From Euptelea pleiosperma (taxonomy: Eukaryota > Streptophyta > Magnoliopsida > Ranunculales > Eupteleaceae), in contig CM068543.1 in the NCBI GenBank assembly GCA_035048495.1, positions 28,075,751-28,139,750 on the forward strand: a stretch of 64,000 nt of DNA, read 5' to 3'. Below, piece by piece: positions 1 through 9,913 of the stretch (its first letter is position 1; the number at the start of each line of letters is the position of its first letter). Made by a program: the position numbers and the translations under genes. Under the pieces are notes generated by a model that did no database searches, was not told where the DNA came from, and saw only the letters and a program-made list of their open reading frames with translations.

Positions 1-2450
1 TCGAGCAGTTTCATCTTTGGACAGATCTCTCTCTCAAGAATCTTCGCACGGTTGGTTTTGAAATGTAGCGAGATCTCGAGTGACAGGTGAGTTGATTTTA
101 GGGTATGAATTTCATTTGGAGTTTTATGCATGCGTTTATTAGATTGGTATGGGCTCCATCTCACGTTTCAATTGATTCTTCACAGCTCCATCTCTCTCTC
201 CCACAGTCACTTCAATTCTCCACTCACTACTCTATCTCGATCTATTTCTTGGGTTGGGGAGTAGGTTTTTAGGGGTTTTCCTTCTCACAGTTCTCTGGGT
301 TTTCTTATTTGTTCATGGGTTGGCGGTTGTGGGAAGATTCTTCAGATTTCTTCACGATTGGTCGACACCTGCAACTCCTCTCCGTTGCCACTGCAACTCC
401 CCGCTTCTTTCTCATCCTTGCTGCTTACAATTCCTTGATGCTTCCGCCTGCAACATGTAAGAATCCTTTCTGCAGCTAAAGCTTCGAAATAATTTGTGTC
501 CGTTGTAAAAAAGTGTAAGAGTTTTATGAGTAAAAACAAACAAAAACTTCATCTTTTAATGCGTTTCGATCAAGTTAGTTCAAAATTAAGCCTTTTCTCT
601 ATTTTTTCCTCTATGAGTTTAATATCCTGTGATTCTTTTGAGAGTGGGGTTTTCATGGGGTTTTGTTCGATTTGATTGGGGTTTTTGTATTTTGTGGTTG
701 TATGTGGGTTTTTCATGCGGGTTTTGATATTTTGTGAGTTTTTCATGGGGTTTTTGTTCGGGTTCGTGTTATTTCCCTACTATTTCCACATAACTTCTAT
801 TTTTCCTATACCACACCTGAAACCCTTTGATGGTTGTCTTTGCCACCAGCATATCCTCCTTCTCTACCACCCTAGATCTATCGCATTATTTGGATTTTTT
901 GGTTGTGAATTGTCTCTAATCTATGAATTATGTACGTTTTAGAGTTGATCTTGATCAATAGATCTCTGTTTGGATTTAGAATTGTTGGAATCTTGGATAA
1001 CTCTTTTTTTTTGAAAATTTCCATGTGTACCTTTAGTTGGTTCACATCACACACGATGCACATGTTTGTCTTGAGTTGATATATTGTTTGTGGATTTTGG
1101 ATCCAATGCCTCAAAGCAAATTTACATATTTCAGCAACCTTTGTGTTCCCGGCAAAGCTTCGTGTTATCTAAAACTAAGCAAAACTTTAGTTTTTATGTT
1201 TAATATTTACTTTTTTATGCACTAGGTATTCTCAAGTTGGGTGAGGGCATGGGGAGAAGCCATTCTCATACTTTGCCACTTGCATGGTGGCACACATATT
1301 CTGAGTGCATGATCTAGAATGATCTAGAATGATCTCAATGCCTGGATGTGTGTTATGCAAATGGCGGAGGTAGGGACTACCCATTCTTTCCATCCTCACA
1401 TCCTGACATGAGTTTCCCACTCATGTGTTGGCTTCTACTACGACATGGGAGACCTAATAGCTACGACTTGAACTATGTTTGCTAACTAACACCTGTTAAA
1501 ATGTCTACCGATTGTTGCATTTTTTGAACAATACATTAACTTTGGTGATTTACAACGTCTTTCCCAGATGCGATGTCATGCCATCAGATTTGGTATAATT
1601 TTGTATAAATTCTTTTTGGGCTGATGTGTATCAAACATGGGTTTTGTTTCAATCTGCTCTGTGTTTTGTTTTGATTTTTTTAACTATTGAAACTTTTGCC
1701 TTCAATGCTTATCACTCTTGGCTATTTACAAGTGCATGGAGAGAATTTGTTCACTTTAGTTGAAGCTCAATAAGGATTTTCACTTGTTGTTTTGCGTTTT
1801 CATTTTAGCAATATCCACAAACCATTTCTCTTGCTGTTTCGTGTGTTCATCAACATTATAATTGCATTTAAAATGCCTAAAAAACTCTTATTTGCAAGGA
1901 GTGCTGTTCTTTCTCCATTTGGCTAACATTCATACGCCTCTTTTACTTATTTTGCTTATTGAAGATAGATGTGTGGATTGTTGTTCAAATTTGTGTGTTT
2001 TGTTAAATTTTTGTAGGTTGTATTATCTTCCATCTGCTCCAATAATGTTTTGAGGTCTGAAAATCAGTTGCTGAGTTTGGTGTTTCGGCTACATCTGCTC
2101 CATCTGATCTCGCGTCAAAGAATTTGGGTCGATTCCATAATGGATTTTCTATTTCCAAGTTTCACTCAGTCAAGACAACGAAAAGCTCATGGATCATGAT
2201 GTAGGAGGGTGATCAGAATTATAAAATTGATTATAGGGCAGCAAGATTTTATCACCTTTATCCAAATCATAGATCTTCTATAATTAGGATATAGGGTATG
2301 GAACATTCTGGAGTCTTTTATTTAATTTTATGAATGAGAATCAATGACAAATGTTTCTTCCAAATTCATAAAATTCAGGAGTTCTTTTATTTAATTTTAG
2401 TCCTTTTTACTGAATTTTCAACTTTGGTTGCTGCTAAGCTAAAGATTCAG
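1..2450. other. No recognisable gene; AT-rich and CT-rich non-coding DNA
   Basis: All open frames are short and match no family I recognise. A splice-donor-like CAG/GTGAGT lies near 84-90, and CT-rich stretches occur near 180-240, so an untranslated exon and intron of a gene extending off the left edge is possible but not supported by coding sequence. Near 1310-1340 the short phrase GATCTAGAAT is duplicated in tandem. Confidence 0.4.
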
Positions 2451-2497
2451 ATAAACTCATGCTTGCAAACAAAGAAATGGTATAAAAAGGACAAGTG

Positions 2498-2595
2498 GTT
2501 GCCGACAAGGTAACTGGAAGAAGCCGAGGTTTGGGTTTAGGGCCATGTCTACGGTCAAGGAAGTGGAAGCAGCAGCGCAGCAGTTCAATGGCTAT
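2498..2595 (+). pseudogene. Decayed RRM exon, chloroplast ribonucleoprotein-like
   Basis: One frame reads VADKVTGRSRG. A second frame, after a small indel, reads AMSTVKEVEAAAQQFNGY, followed by a GTAAGT donor at 2596. Together these resemble the RNP1-containing end of the first RNA-recognition motif of plant cp29/cp31-type chloroplast ribonucleoproteins, which bind and stabilise plastid transcripts. The frameshift falls where the conserved GFGF core should be, and no other RRM exons are visible nearby, so this is a fragment. It could be a retained exon of a dead gene or a piece captured by the CACTA element downstream. The assignment rests on motif recognition only. Confidence 0.5.
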
Positions 2596-2599
2596 GTAA

Positions 2600-3370
2600 G
2601 TTTTCTTATGTTCTATTTTTCATTTTGTTTCCTTTAGATTACAATGTGCTTCCTTTTAGGTGATTTTGAAAGCTTCATATTGTTGCTCAACTGAGTGACC
2701 AATTCCATCTTCTTATGTTTGTTTGCACATGTATAAGGTAATAGGTGCCACACCGTTTGTTCACATTATGTTTACATTGAAAAACTAGATCCTTCATGTT
2801 GTAAATCTACTCTCAGATGATTTTAACCATTGGATATGAAGACTTTTCTTTTGGTTTAATTTTCCAAATACTGTGATACATGCATGAGATGGTTTATGCC
2901 CTAATTAAATCAGGGCTCTTCCTTTCTTCAAGATTTCTTATCAAAACTTGGGTTTCATGATTTCTTCAAGTCTATGTAACAGTTTTCATGTGTAGTCAGA
3001 TTTCGCATTGGAGAGGTTTGGATTTCTTTTTTTCTCCTGTTAAAATGCATCCCTCCATATGTTGTTCTTTTATGGCGCGAGTCAGATACGATTAAATATA
3101 TTTGTGTATATCATCTGTCTGTCTCTTAAATGCTTGGAAGATTTCAGTTAGGACCTTCAATTCTGTATTTTTCAGTCCTATTGTTGTTGTTTTAGGATTG
3201 ACTTGGAAATAAATTGCATATCATATGCTTATTTTCACAAATTTTCTCGTTATACAAAGAAGAAAAATAAGTGGTGGAAAAATATTTAAGTGGTGGAAAA
3301 ATAAGAACAAATTTTCACCATAATCATTTATTATTTTAGTGGTGGAAAAATAAGAATATCAAAGAAATTA
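2600..3370. other. Non-coding, AT-rich spacer
   Basis: No coding region was recognised. A phrase resembling AAGTGGTGGAAAAATA recurs three times between about 3268 and 3350, a small local duplication. Confidence 0.4.
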
Positions 3371-3592
3371 AGGGCTGTTTGGTAACGCACAGCGGCAGGA
3401 ACATAAAATAGTTGCCTGCGCTAATATTTGCCTAGGCGCGTTTGGCAGCCACTTGCCCCCGGAGAATATTTAGCCGGGCCCACAAATTTGCCCGCCGCGG
3501 TGGGAAAACATTTGATCACTTCCCCCCTATTTAAATATTTTCACGCCAATTAAGCTTTAGTGGAAAAATTTTATTTTATCGCGGGAAAATCG
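3371..3592 (+). mobile_element. Left half of a MITE beginning GGGCTGTTTGGTAACGC
   Basis: The terminus GGGCTGTTTGGTAACGC directly after TTAA resembles the ends of Tourist/PIF-Harbinger MITEs with a 3-bp TAA/TTA target duplication. No matching inverted right end was found before the Helitron-like array at 3596, so the element seems truncated there. A hAT origin is not excluded. Confidence 0.45.
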
Positions 3593-3595
3593 CTA

Positions 3596-4609
3596 TCTAT
3601 ATAACAAAATAGGGAAGTTGTCTCCCCACTTATACCCCCTCTTATCTGTTTCAACAAAGAAGGGCCAAGATTTTATCCCCCAAATTACGGTGGATCTCAG
3701 CCTCTCACACCCGATTTTGGCAAATGCTTTGTCATATAGTGTCGTGGGCATGGGCCACCCACTATCTATATAACAAATCAGCTCAATTGTCTCCCCCTCT
3801 TATAGGCTTCATATATAGATGGCTGAGATCATATCTGCAATTGGATGGTGGATCTCAGCCACTCACACCCAATTTGGGCAAATGCTTTGTCGGAGAGTGC
3901 CGTGGGCATGGGCCACCCACTATCAATATAACAAGTGATTGTGGTTTTCTTATACCCCCTCTTATCTTATATGGCTTCAATAATGAGTGGCTGAGATCCA
4001 CTATGCTTTATATCGATGGCTGAGATTAACTGCCACTCGATTTTGACAAACACTTTGTTGGAAAGTGTTGTGGGCACGGGCCACCCACCCATATAACAAG
4101 ACAACTCAGTTGTATTCTCTTATCTTATCCATCCATCTAATGTGGACATATAGTTAGATATAGAGCGGTTGAGATCAAATTCATCGATCTAATGTGGATG
4201 GTTAGATTTCAGCCACTCAATCCGCCTCATTTGACCTCAATTTATTCAAAATTTGAATTTCAACACCGTTATTTTTTGTTATTTCTGTTATTTTCCCATT
4301 TCTCCCTCTGTGCATTACAATCCGTTATAATGGAAAAAATGGTAACGCCCCAATCCGTTATACCGTTGAGTGCCGAAGGCACCCAATTTTTGCAAAGCTT
4401 TTGTCGGAGAGTGCCGTGAGCATGGGCCATTTACTATTCTATATAACAAAACACATTGGTTGTCTCCCTACTTATAACTCCTCTTATAAGCATCAACAAA
4501 GAAGGGCTGAGATCTAATCCTCCCCCAAATGGACGGTGGATCTCCACCACTCACCTGATTTTGGCAAATTCTTTGTCGAGGAGTGCCAATGGCACGGGGC
4601 ACCCACTAG
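3596..4609 (+). repeat. Tandem array of five miniature Helitron-like units (158-172 bp)
   Basis: Units begin with TCTATATAAC-like sequence at about 3596, 3765, 3923, 4091 and 4438. Each ends with a version of GTGCCGTGGGCATGGGCCACCCACTA. The last unit ends CACCCACTAG at 4609, preceded by the short hairpin GTGCC-AAT-GGCAC (4583-4595). A 5' TC, a short hairpin near the 3' end and a terminal CTAG followed by T are the hallmarks of Helitrons, which move by rolling-circle replication. Unit four is about 347 bp because it contains foreign CCGTTATAACGG-type sequence. There is no Rep/helicase gene, so the units are non-autonomous. An ordinary minisatellite is the alternative. Confidence 0.6.
4250..4368 (+). 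mobile_element. Fragment of the CCGTTATAACGG-rich MITE family
   Basis: This stretch has the same CCGTTATTTT, CCGTTATAATGG and GTAACGCCCC phrases as the complete copies at 32389-32760, 57093-57460 and 58301-58753. It lies inside the fourth Helitron-like unit and explains that unit's double length. Both termini are missing or unrecognisable. Confidence 0.5.
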
Positions 4610-4631
4610 TTTCTTAAATCTCACTCCAATA

Positions 4632-6770
4632 TACCAAGTGGAAAGCCATTCTAGACGACATTAAGAAGAAGATGTGACATGCTACGAAGGTGTGTCAACT
4701 CAAACAATTCTAGCTAGTTACATTTGACGCTACTAACTTGCATTTGTATGCTTACTTTCTCATATAATATTGTGCAACAAAAGTTTACTCTCCAAGATGA
4801 CCCTCATATCCAAGGAGTTATATATCTTCAACTGAATCGTCAATATAGGGACTATCAGCACAGGCTGCATAAAGATCATTATTGCATGTATGACACTGAT
4901 GTTATGAGATTGCAGAATCCCCCATTGGATGTGAGCAATGACGATTGGGTTGCTCTTGTCAATTATTTTAGATCTGAAGACTATAAGGTGTGAATGCTAA
5001 TTAAGTTACACTGCTTGTAGTTTCAATCTATCATTCATACATGTATTGCTTATAACATCATGGTTCTTGAATGCAGAAGATGAGTACCAGAAACAAGGAG
5101 AATCGGAAAAAATAAAATATTAGACACATTACTAGGACGAAGGCCTTTTCTCGGATCAGCTATGATAGTGTAAGCTTCATTTAAAATGTTTAGGGTACTT
5201 ATGTTATCAAATAAACAATTAAATATAATTTGTGTAATGACAGCGTGATCCTGAGACGGGGGATGAGCCCTCTCAGACTAACATGTGGTTCACTACTCGG
5301 TTTAGCAAGAAGAAAAACACTTGGGTTGATTCGAGATCAAAGGAAGTCTACGTAAGTTTTCGAGCCCTTCTCTGTTTCTTGATCAATTTTCTTATGTATT
5401 ACTAAATTGATTGATACTATTATTACTATTATTTGTTTCCGAATATAGGAGGAGCTTAAGAAGCTAGAGTCTCAGCCATTGGAGGAGGGCGATGCCCCCA
5501 TGATCGAGGATCAGAGGTTTATCGTAGTGCTTGAACCAGAGCGGTCCGAATATATACGTGGTCGTGGGGCTGGACCGAAGCCCACGACATCAACAACTGG
5601 GTAGCGGATTCGTGCACAGCTAGAGAGGGAGAATGAGGAGTTTAGAAGACAGGCTGAAGTGGATAGGAGGCAGTTGGAGTCATTGGAGAAAGAGAATGCA
5701 GAGTTTAGGACACACTTGGAGTCCTTAGAGTCCTAGGTAGCTTTGCAGCAGACACATGTGCTTGATCAGGTACAGGCCACGTTCCAGTCCCAGCTTGCCA
5801 CCCTCCTCCAACAGTTCAAAGAGTCAGGGAAAATTCCTACTTCTACTCATTCCGACAGGGTAAGATCCCTTTAATTATAAAGTTAACTATGAAATTTAAA
5901 GTATTATTTGTTTGATTGGCTCAAAACCTACACAAACACTTTATTACATTTATGCTTTATCTATTGTTTCTTCTTATGGATTATTGACAGAAATTATTTG
6001 CTGATTGCCTTAAAATCAACACAAACACCTTATTACATTTATGTTTTATCTATTTTTCTTCTTATGGATTATCGACACAAACACCTCATTGTTTCTACTA
6101 GTCAAAGTGTTAAGACTAGCATATATGAATGGTTAGTCGACATTAGGGATTGTATGGATCTTTAATTTGTAAATATAAATTGTGTCTATTAGGTGATAAT
6201 TTTGTAAACGTCAATAAAACAGAGTTGACTCTGCCGAATTTTTTGTAGACATGATCAATTTCAAATTTAAGTCCCAACAAAAACTTGTTTCCCAACTCGT
6301 AAGGTACTTGGTGATTAAAGATAAAGAAATCTGTTAGTAATGCTTTTCAATATGGGGTCAAATGGATCTCAGATTGCCACATGATTTATCTATTGTATGT
6401 TTTGGCTGCTATGAAAAATCAAAGTATTTTAAATTCTCCTGAGAATGAGTGGTGTAGAACTACCTAGTATGTAACCTATATTTATTTGTGGAATGAAATG
6501 AATGGCTAGTCGGCATTAGGGATTGTATAAATCATTAATTCAATTTATAAATTATTTCTATCAGGTGATAATTTTTTAAACATCAATAAAACAGAGGAGA
6601 CTCTAGCAAAATTTTTGTAGACATAGTCAACTCCAAAGTTTAGGGCTCACTTTTTAAACTTAGAACTGTTAATTATTTTTTATTTATCATATATATCTCA
6701 TATGTTGTATCTTTGGATAATATCTAATCATATTTTAGTTTTTTATTTGCAGGCAAGCAGAGACATATGA
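4632..6770 (+). pseudogene. TNP gene of the CACTA element (plant transposase, Ptta/En/Spm type)
   Basis: Inferred exons are about 4632-4989, 5077-5169, 5244-5351, 5449-5859 and 6753-6770. They have GT/AG borders and all join in phase 0. The conceptual product matches the plant Ptta/En/Spm transposase family (Pfam Transposase_24): a segment with DVSNDDWVALVNYF, then RNKENRKK and TRTKAFSRISYD, then SEYIRGRGAGPKPT, then a coiled-coil-like Glu/Gln/Leu-rich tail. This type of protein binds subterminal repeats of CACTA elements. In-frame stops occur in exon 1 (TGA near 4675), exon 2 (TAA) and exon 4 (two TAG), so the gene is dead although the splice sites survive. The start codon side is lost near the Helitron-like array. 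Confidence 0.7.
5862..6752 (+). other. Large last intron of the TNP gene, with internal direct repeats
   Basis: The intron holds two direct-repeat sets. A phrase like TTATTACATTTATGCTTTAT followed by CTTCTTATGGATTAT recurs between 5920 and 6090. A longer unit of about 130 bp, beginning GAATGGTTAGTCGACATTAG, occurs at about 6127-6256 and again, diverged, at about 6501-6628. No gene was recognised. Confidence 0.5.
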
Positions 6771-6999
6771 TGTAGAGCTTCTCAAAAACCCAATGATCGT
6801 GATCATTTTAGTTGTATTTTTTGTTATGACGATGTATATATAGTTTAGTTGTATGTTTTGTTATGACAACGTACGTATAGTTTGGATGTATTTATGAATG
6901 AATATTTAACTTAAGCAAATTAACTTTGAAATTATGTTTCAATGGTCGGTGGTGATTGGATTTTCACATTGGTATTTTATATATAAAGAAAATTTTCTT

Positions 7000-7487
7000 A
7001 TTTTTGGCGATATTTAGTTGCAACTAAACGTAAATGTGTTTTAACCGCGACTAGAAGTCGCCACTAAAACTACGACACCAAACACTTTTGTGGCGATATG
7101 TAGTTGTAGATAAACATAAAGTTATTTTTATAACCGCAACTATTAGTTGTCACTAAAACTACGACACCGACCTCTATGGTGGCGATACATAGTTGCAGCT
7201 AAACATAAAATGTATTAACCGCGACTATAAGTCGCCACTAAAACAATGATACTGAACCCCTTTAGTGGCAATATGTAGTTGCAGCTAAATGCTTTTATTT
7301 TTGCCGCGAGTCGATATCGCCACTAAAAATTACGTTCAATTTATACTTTAGTGGCGATTTGTACCTTTAGTGACAATAATTTGATTTAATTAGCGACAAT
7401 ATAGTGCGTGGCTAAATGCTTTATTTTAATGACGATAACAATAGCGCACCTAAAAGGTTGTCTTTTAGTGGCGATAACATAAAGTTG
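7000..7487 (+). repeat. CACTA subterminal repeat array
   Basis: TGGCGATATGTAGTTG-like phrases at about 7005, 7091, 7180 and 7266 alternate with complementary ACCGCGACTATAAGTCGCC phrases, a period of about 86-89 bp. The same GCGAC/GTCGC vocabulary recurs at 22061-22180, next to the CACTACAAG-type terminus. In this superfamily the subterminal repeats are binding sites for the TNP protein. The array is interrupted at 7487 by the Athila element, and the 5 bp AGTTG (7483-7487) reappear at 22056-22060. Confidence 0.7.
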
Positions 7488-8386
7488 TGAAAGTAGGGTT
7501 TTTCGGCGTCGTTTGGTACGGAAACCCTAAAATCAACAAGATTTGTAATTTTTATCCGATTATTCTGCAAAATATTCAAGCTTGTACAGTGGACAGTATC
7601 GGATGTCGATCCGCACTCGGGATTAGTCAGATGAGCGCAATGAGGAATATAAAATCACGGAATCTCTAAAGAAATTATGGTGGGATGAGAATGATGGATT
7701 TAGATTTAAACATGCTTTTGGAGATAATACTATCAACTAAAAACATTAAAATAAAGAAATCAAAATCAAAGAAGATAGAAAACACAACTTTTCATTCATT
7801 AAAGGTTATCTCATACATTGATCGTAACATAAACTAGCAAGCTAAGAATTAACTAAAAAGCCATTTCTATTTAATAGAGAAGAGAGAGAAAGATGTGGAA
7901 AAACCTAGAGAGAGAAAGAGAGTTTAGAGAGAACAAGAGAAAGAAAACTAAGAGAAGAGAAAATAGAGTTAGAGAGAGAAGATTTTCTAGAGAGAGAAAC
8001 TACCTAGACACTTACCTGGAGAGAGAAAATCAGCAAGATTATTGATGAACATGGGAGTGTCCAAGGCCCAAGTGAATACGGTGGTGGTTGGACCGTTGGC
8101 TGTTGGCCAAGGTGTGAAGACGAGGTGGAGATGTTCATGGAAATGGAGAAAAAGATGGGCGGTTACGGAGACTGGCTTCCTCCTCTCTTCTTCTCTCTTC
8201 TCTTCTCTTTCTATTTTTTTGTTTTTGCTTTTCTTGGACAGATTGGTGAAAGAGATGAAGATAGAGGCGGTGTTGGTGCACCACCAGTTCGGCAAGTGAA
8301 GAATGGAGCAATGGCTCGCAGTAGAGGATTGAGAGGTGTGGACGGTAGTGTGCTGCCACGGCAAGAGGTGGTGGAGCTTTTTGACT

Positions 8387-9256
8387 TTACCTGAAATGAG
8401 CACGGTGCACCTTCATGATGGAAGTGAAGGGTGCACCAGCAGGTGGGGGCAGTAGATCTTTGAGTCGCCTGTGCTCTTGCGTTGCAGACCTGCCGGAGTT
8501 GCAGGTCTGCCCGGAGAAGAAGGAAAGGAGGCGCCCTGTTGAGAGAAAGATGGAGTTGTGTTGCAGACCTGCCGGAGTTGCAGGTCTACCTAGGACGGTG
8601 CAGGGAGGAGATGCAGGATCTTGGCTAAGCACACAGCAAACCGTGAGTAGCAGAGATGGGGGCGGTCTTGAGAGAGATGAGAAGGAGATGGAAGGGGAGA
8701 CGGTAATGGAGTGGGACCAAGGAGGAGAAAATGTGGAAAGGGATTCGGTGGTGATGAGGGTTGAAGTCGTTGCAGCCCACCAAGAGTGCAGCGAGATGGA
8801 GAAGGCTGGGTAGTAAAGAGAATGGTCCGGTTGGTGAAGCGTGGACCGTGGCCAATGAGAGGTGCTGCAGGTGTGGCACGAACGGCCGGAGTTGCAGGCG
8901 CAACTCCGGTGAGGACGGTAATGGAAAAAGAAAGAAAAAAAAAATAATAACGGAGATGAAGAGAGGGGAAAAAGGGTGCGGTAATGGAAGATGGTGGCAG
9001 GCGGACCTGCTGTGGCACTCGCAGGGGGATTAGGGTTGCAAGGGGATGCTGTGGTGGTGGCCGGAGTTGCAGGCTGCAACTCCGGTGGAAGATGGTGAAG
9101 AAGATGACGAAGAGGATTTGAAAAAGAAGAGAAAGAAGGATCACCAAGGAGCGAAAATGTCTTGGAAGTTTTGGGGGAAGGAGAGGAAGAGATTGGAGAG
9201 GGATTAGGGTTCGAACGAACCCCTCTCCTTCTCCTTTTAAAGCTCCCTATTTCCAT
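8387..9256 (-). other. 289-codon Ser/Pro/Leu-rich open frame within the LTR
   Basis: The frame is conserved exactly in the other LTR (20167-21036), and a diverged version occurs at 29525-30364. The ATG lies inside the promoter palindrome, upstream of the TATA-like box, so an LTR transcript would not contain it. Composition is low complexity (Pro, Ser, CT-derived), with no recognised domain. Conservation between LTRs is expected from retrotransposition, so I regard this as most likely non-coding. Confidence 0.3.
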
Positions 9257-9270
9257 TAATGGAAATAGGG
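9228..9270 (-). promoter_or_regulatory. LTR core promoter: 26-bp palindrome plus TATA-like box
   Basis: 9245-9270 is a perfect palindrome with half site CCCTATTTCCATT. Immediately downstream on the sense (minus) strand comes AGCTTTAAAAGG, a TATA-like box, then a GTTCGTTCGAAC inverted repeat. Identical arrangements lie at 21008-21050 and, with a better TATA (TTTATAAG), at 29511-29547 and 37347-37383. The promoter role is inferred from position and composition. Confidence 0.5.
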
Positions 9271-9913
9271 TATTTTTTTAAATAAAAAATATTTTAAATT
9301 TTTTTTTTTTTTTTTTTTTTTTTAAGTAAAATGCTACTTTTTCTTGGGGAATGTCCCCATTTAGTGGACCCCCCATTTTTTTAAAATTTAATTAAAATTC
9401 TTTGAAAATTCACGGGGTCCACTAACTGGTCGGACAACGGGTCGATGATGATGGGCCCGGCTACTGGCCCACATGGACTGATGATGTCCATCGTCTCACA
9501 AGATGATGTGACAGGCATTCTGAAGGCGATCGGATGGATGGTGACTTGATTGGGACCCAGATTGGTAGATCGACGGATCTAGAGAGATCCAACGGTCCGA
9601 TTGAAGATCCAACGGTCAGAAAGCTAAGGGAGATGAGATAGAGCCGATGGGCAGGAGTTCTGGGGTTAGGTCAGTAGATTCGAGGATCGAGAGATGAAGA
9701 GAGAGAGAGAATAAGGAGAGATGAGAGAGAAAGTATCAAAAAAATGGAGAAAAGTATTGGCAGAGGGTCTGGAACCCTGGTCTTCACTGTGACCATCCTC
9801 ACGCTTCTCCAGTAGAGTCGACTATTATTCTTTGCTGACTCATGTGGCTTTAAACGCTTTGGTCCGTTTCTTGGTCATTGGTTCTCCTGCTCTCTTCGTT
9901 CTTTGGGCCGGCT

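Larger units (their letters stand above)
7488..9913 (-). repeat. Truncated 3' LTR of Athila-1
   Basis: This copy matches 19266-21692 almost base for base but stops at GGCT. The right LTR continues TTTTGG there, while this copy jumps to CTGCACATGCTGCAC, which belongs to the internal 3' region. The deletion removed the first 363 bp of the LTR (U3 start), the polypurine tract and some internal DNA. A short GGCT microhomology lies at the junction. The outer end at 7488 carries the expected TGAAAGTAGGG (complement of ...CTACTTTCA). Confidence 0.88.

Noticed and set aside
4192..4419. 75-codon frame in the Helitron-like array
   Set aside because: Runs across the array and an inserted MITE fragment; no family resemblance.
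7000..7487. CRISPR-like array
   Set aside because: Eukaryotic context; repeats are inverted, diverged CACTA subterminal motifs without regular spacers.
8387..9256. 289-codon open frame in both Athila-1 LTRs as a new protein
   Set aside because: Low-complexity composition, start codon inside the promoter palindrome and upstream of the TATA-like box; identity between LTRs is automatic.
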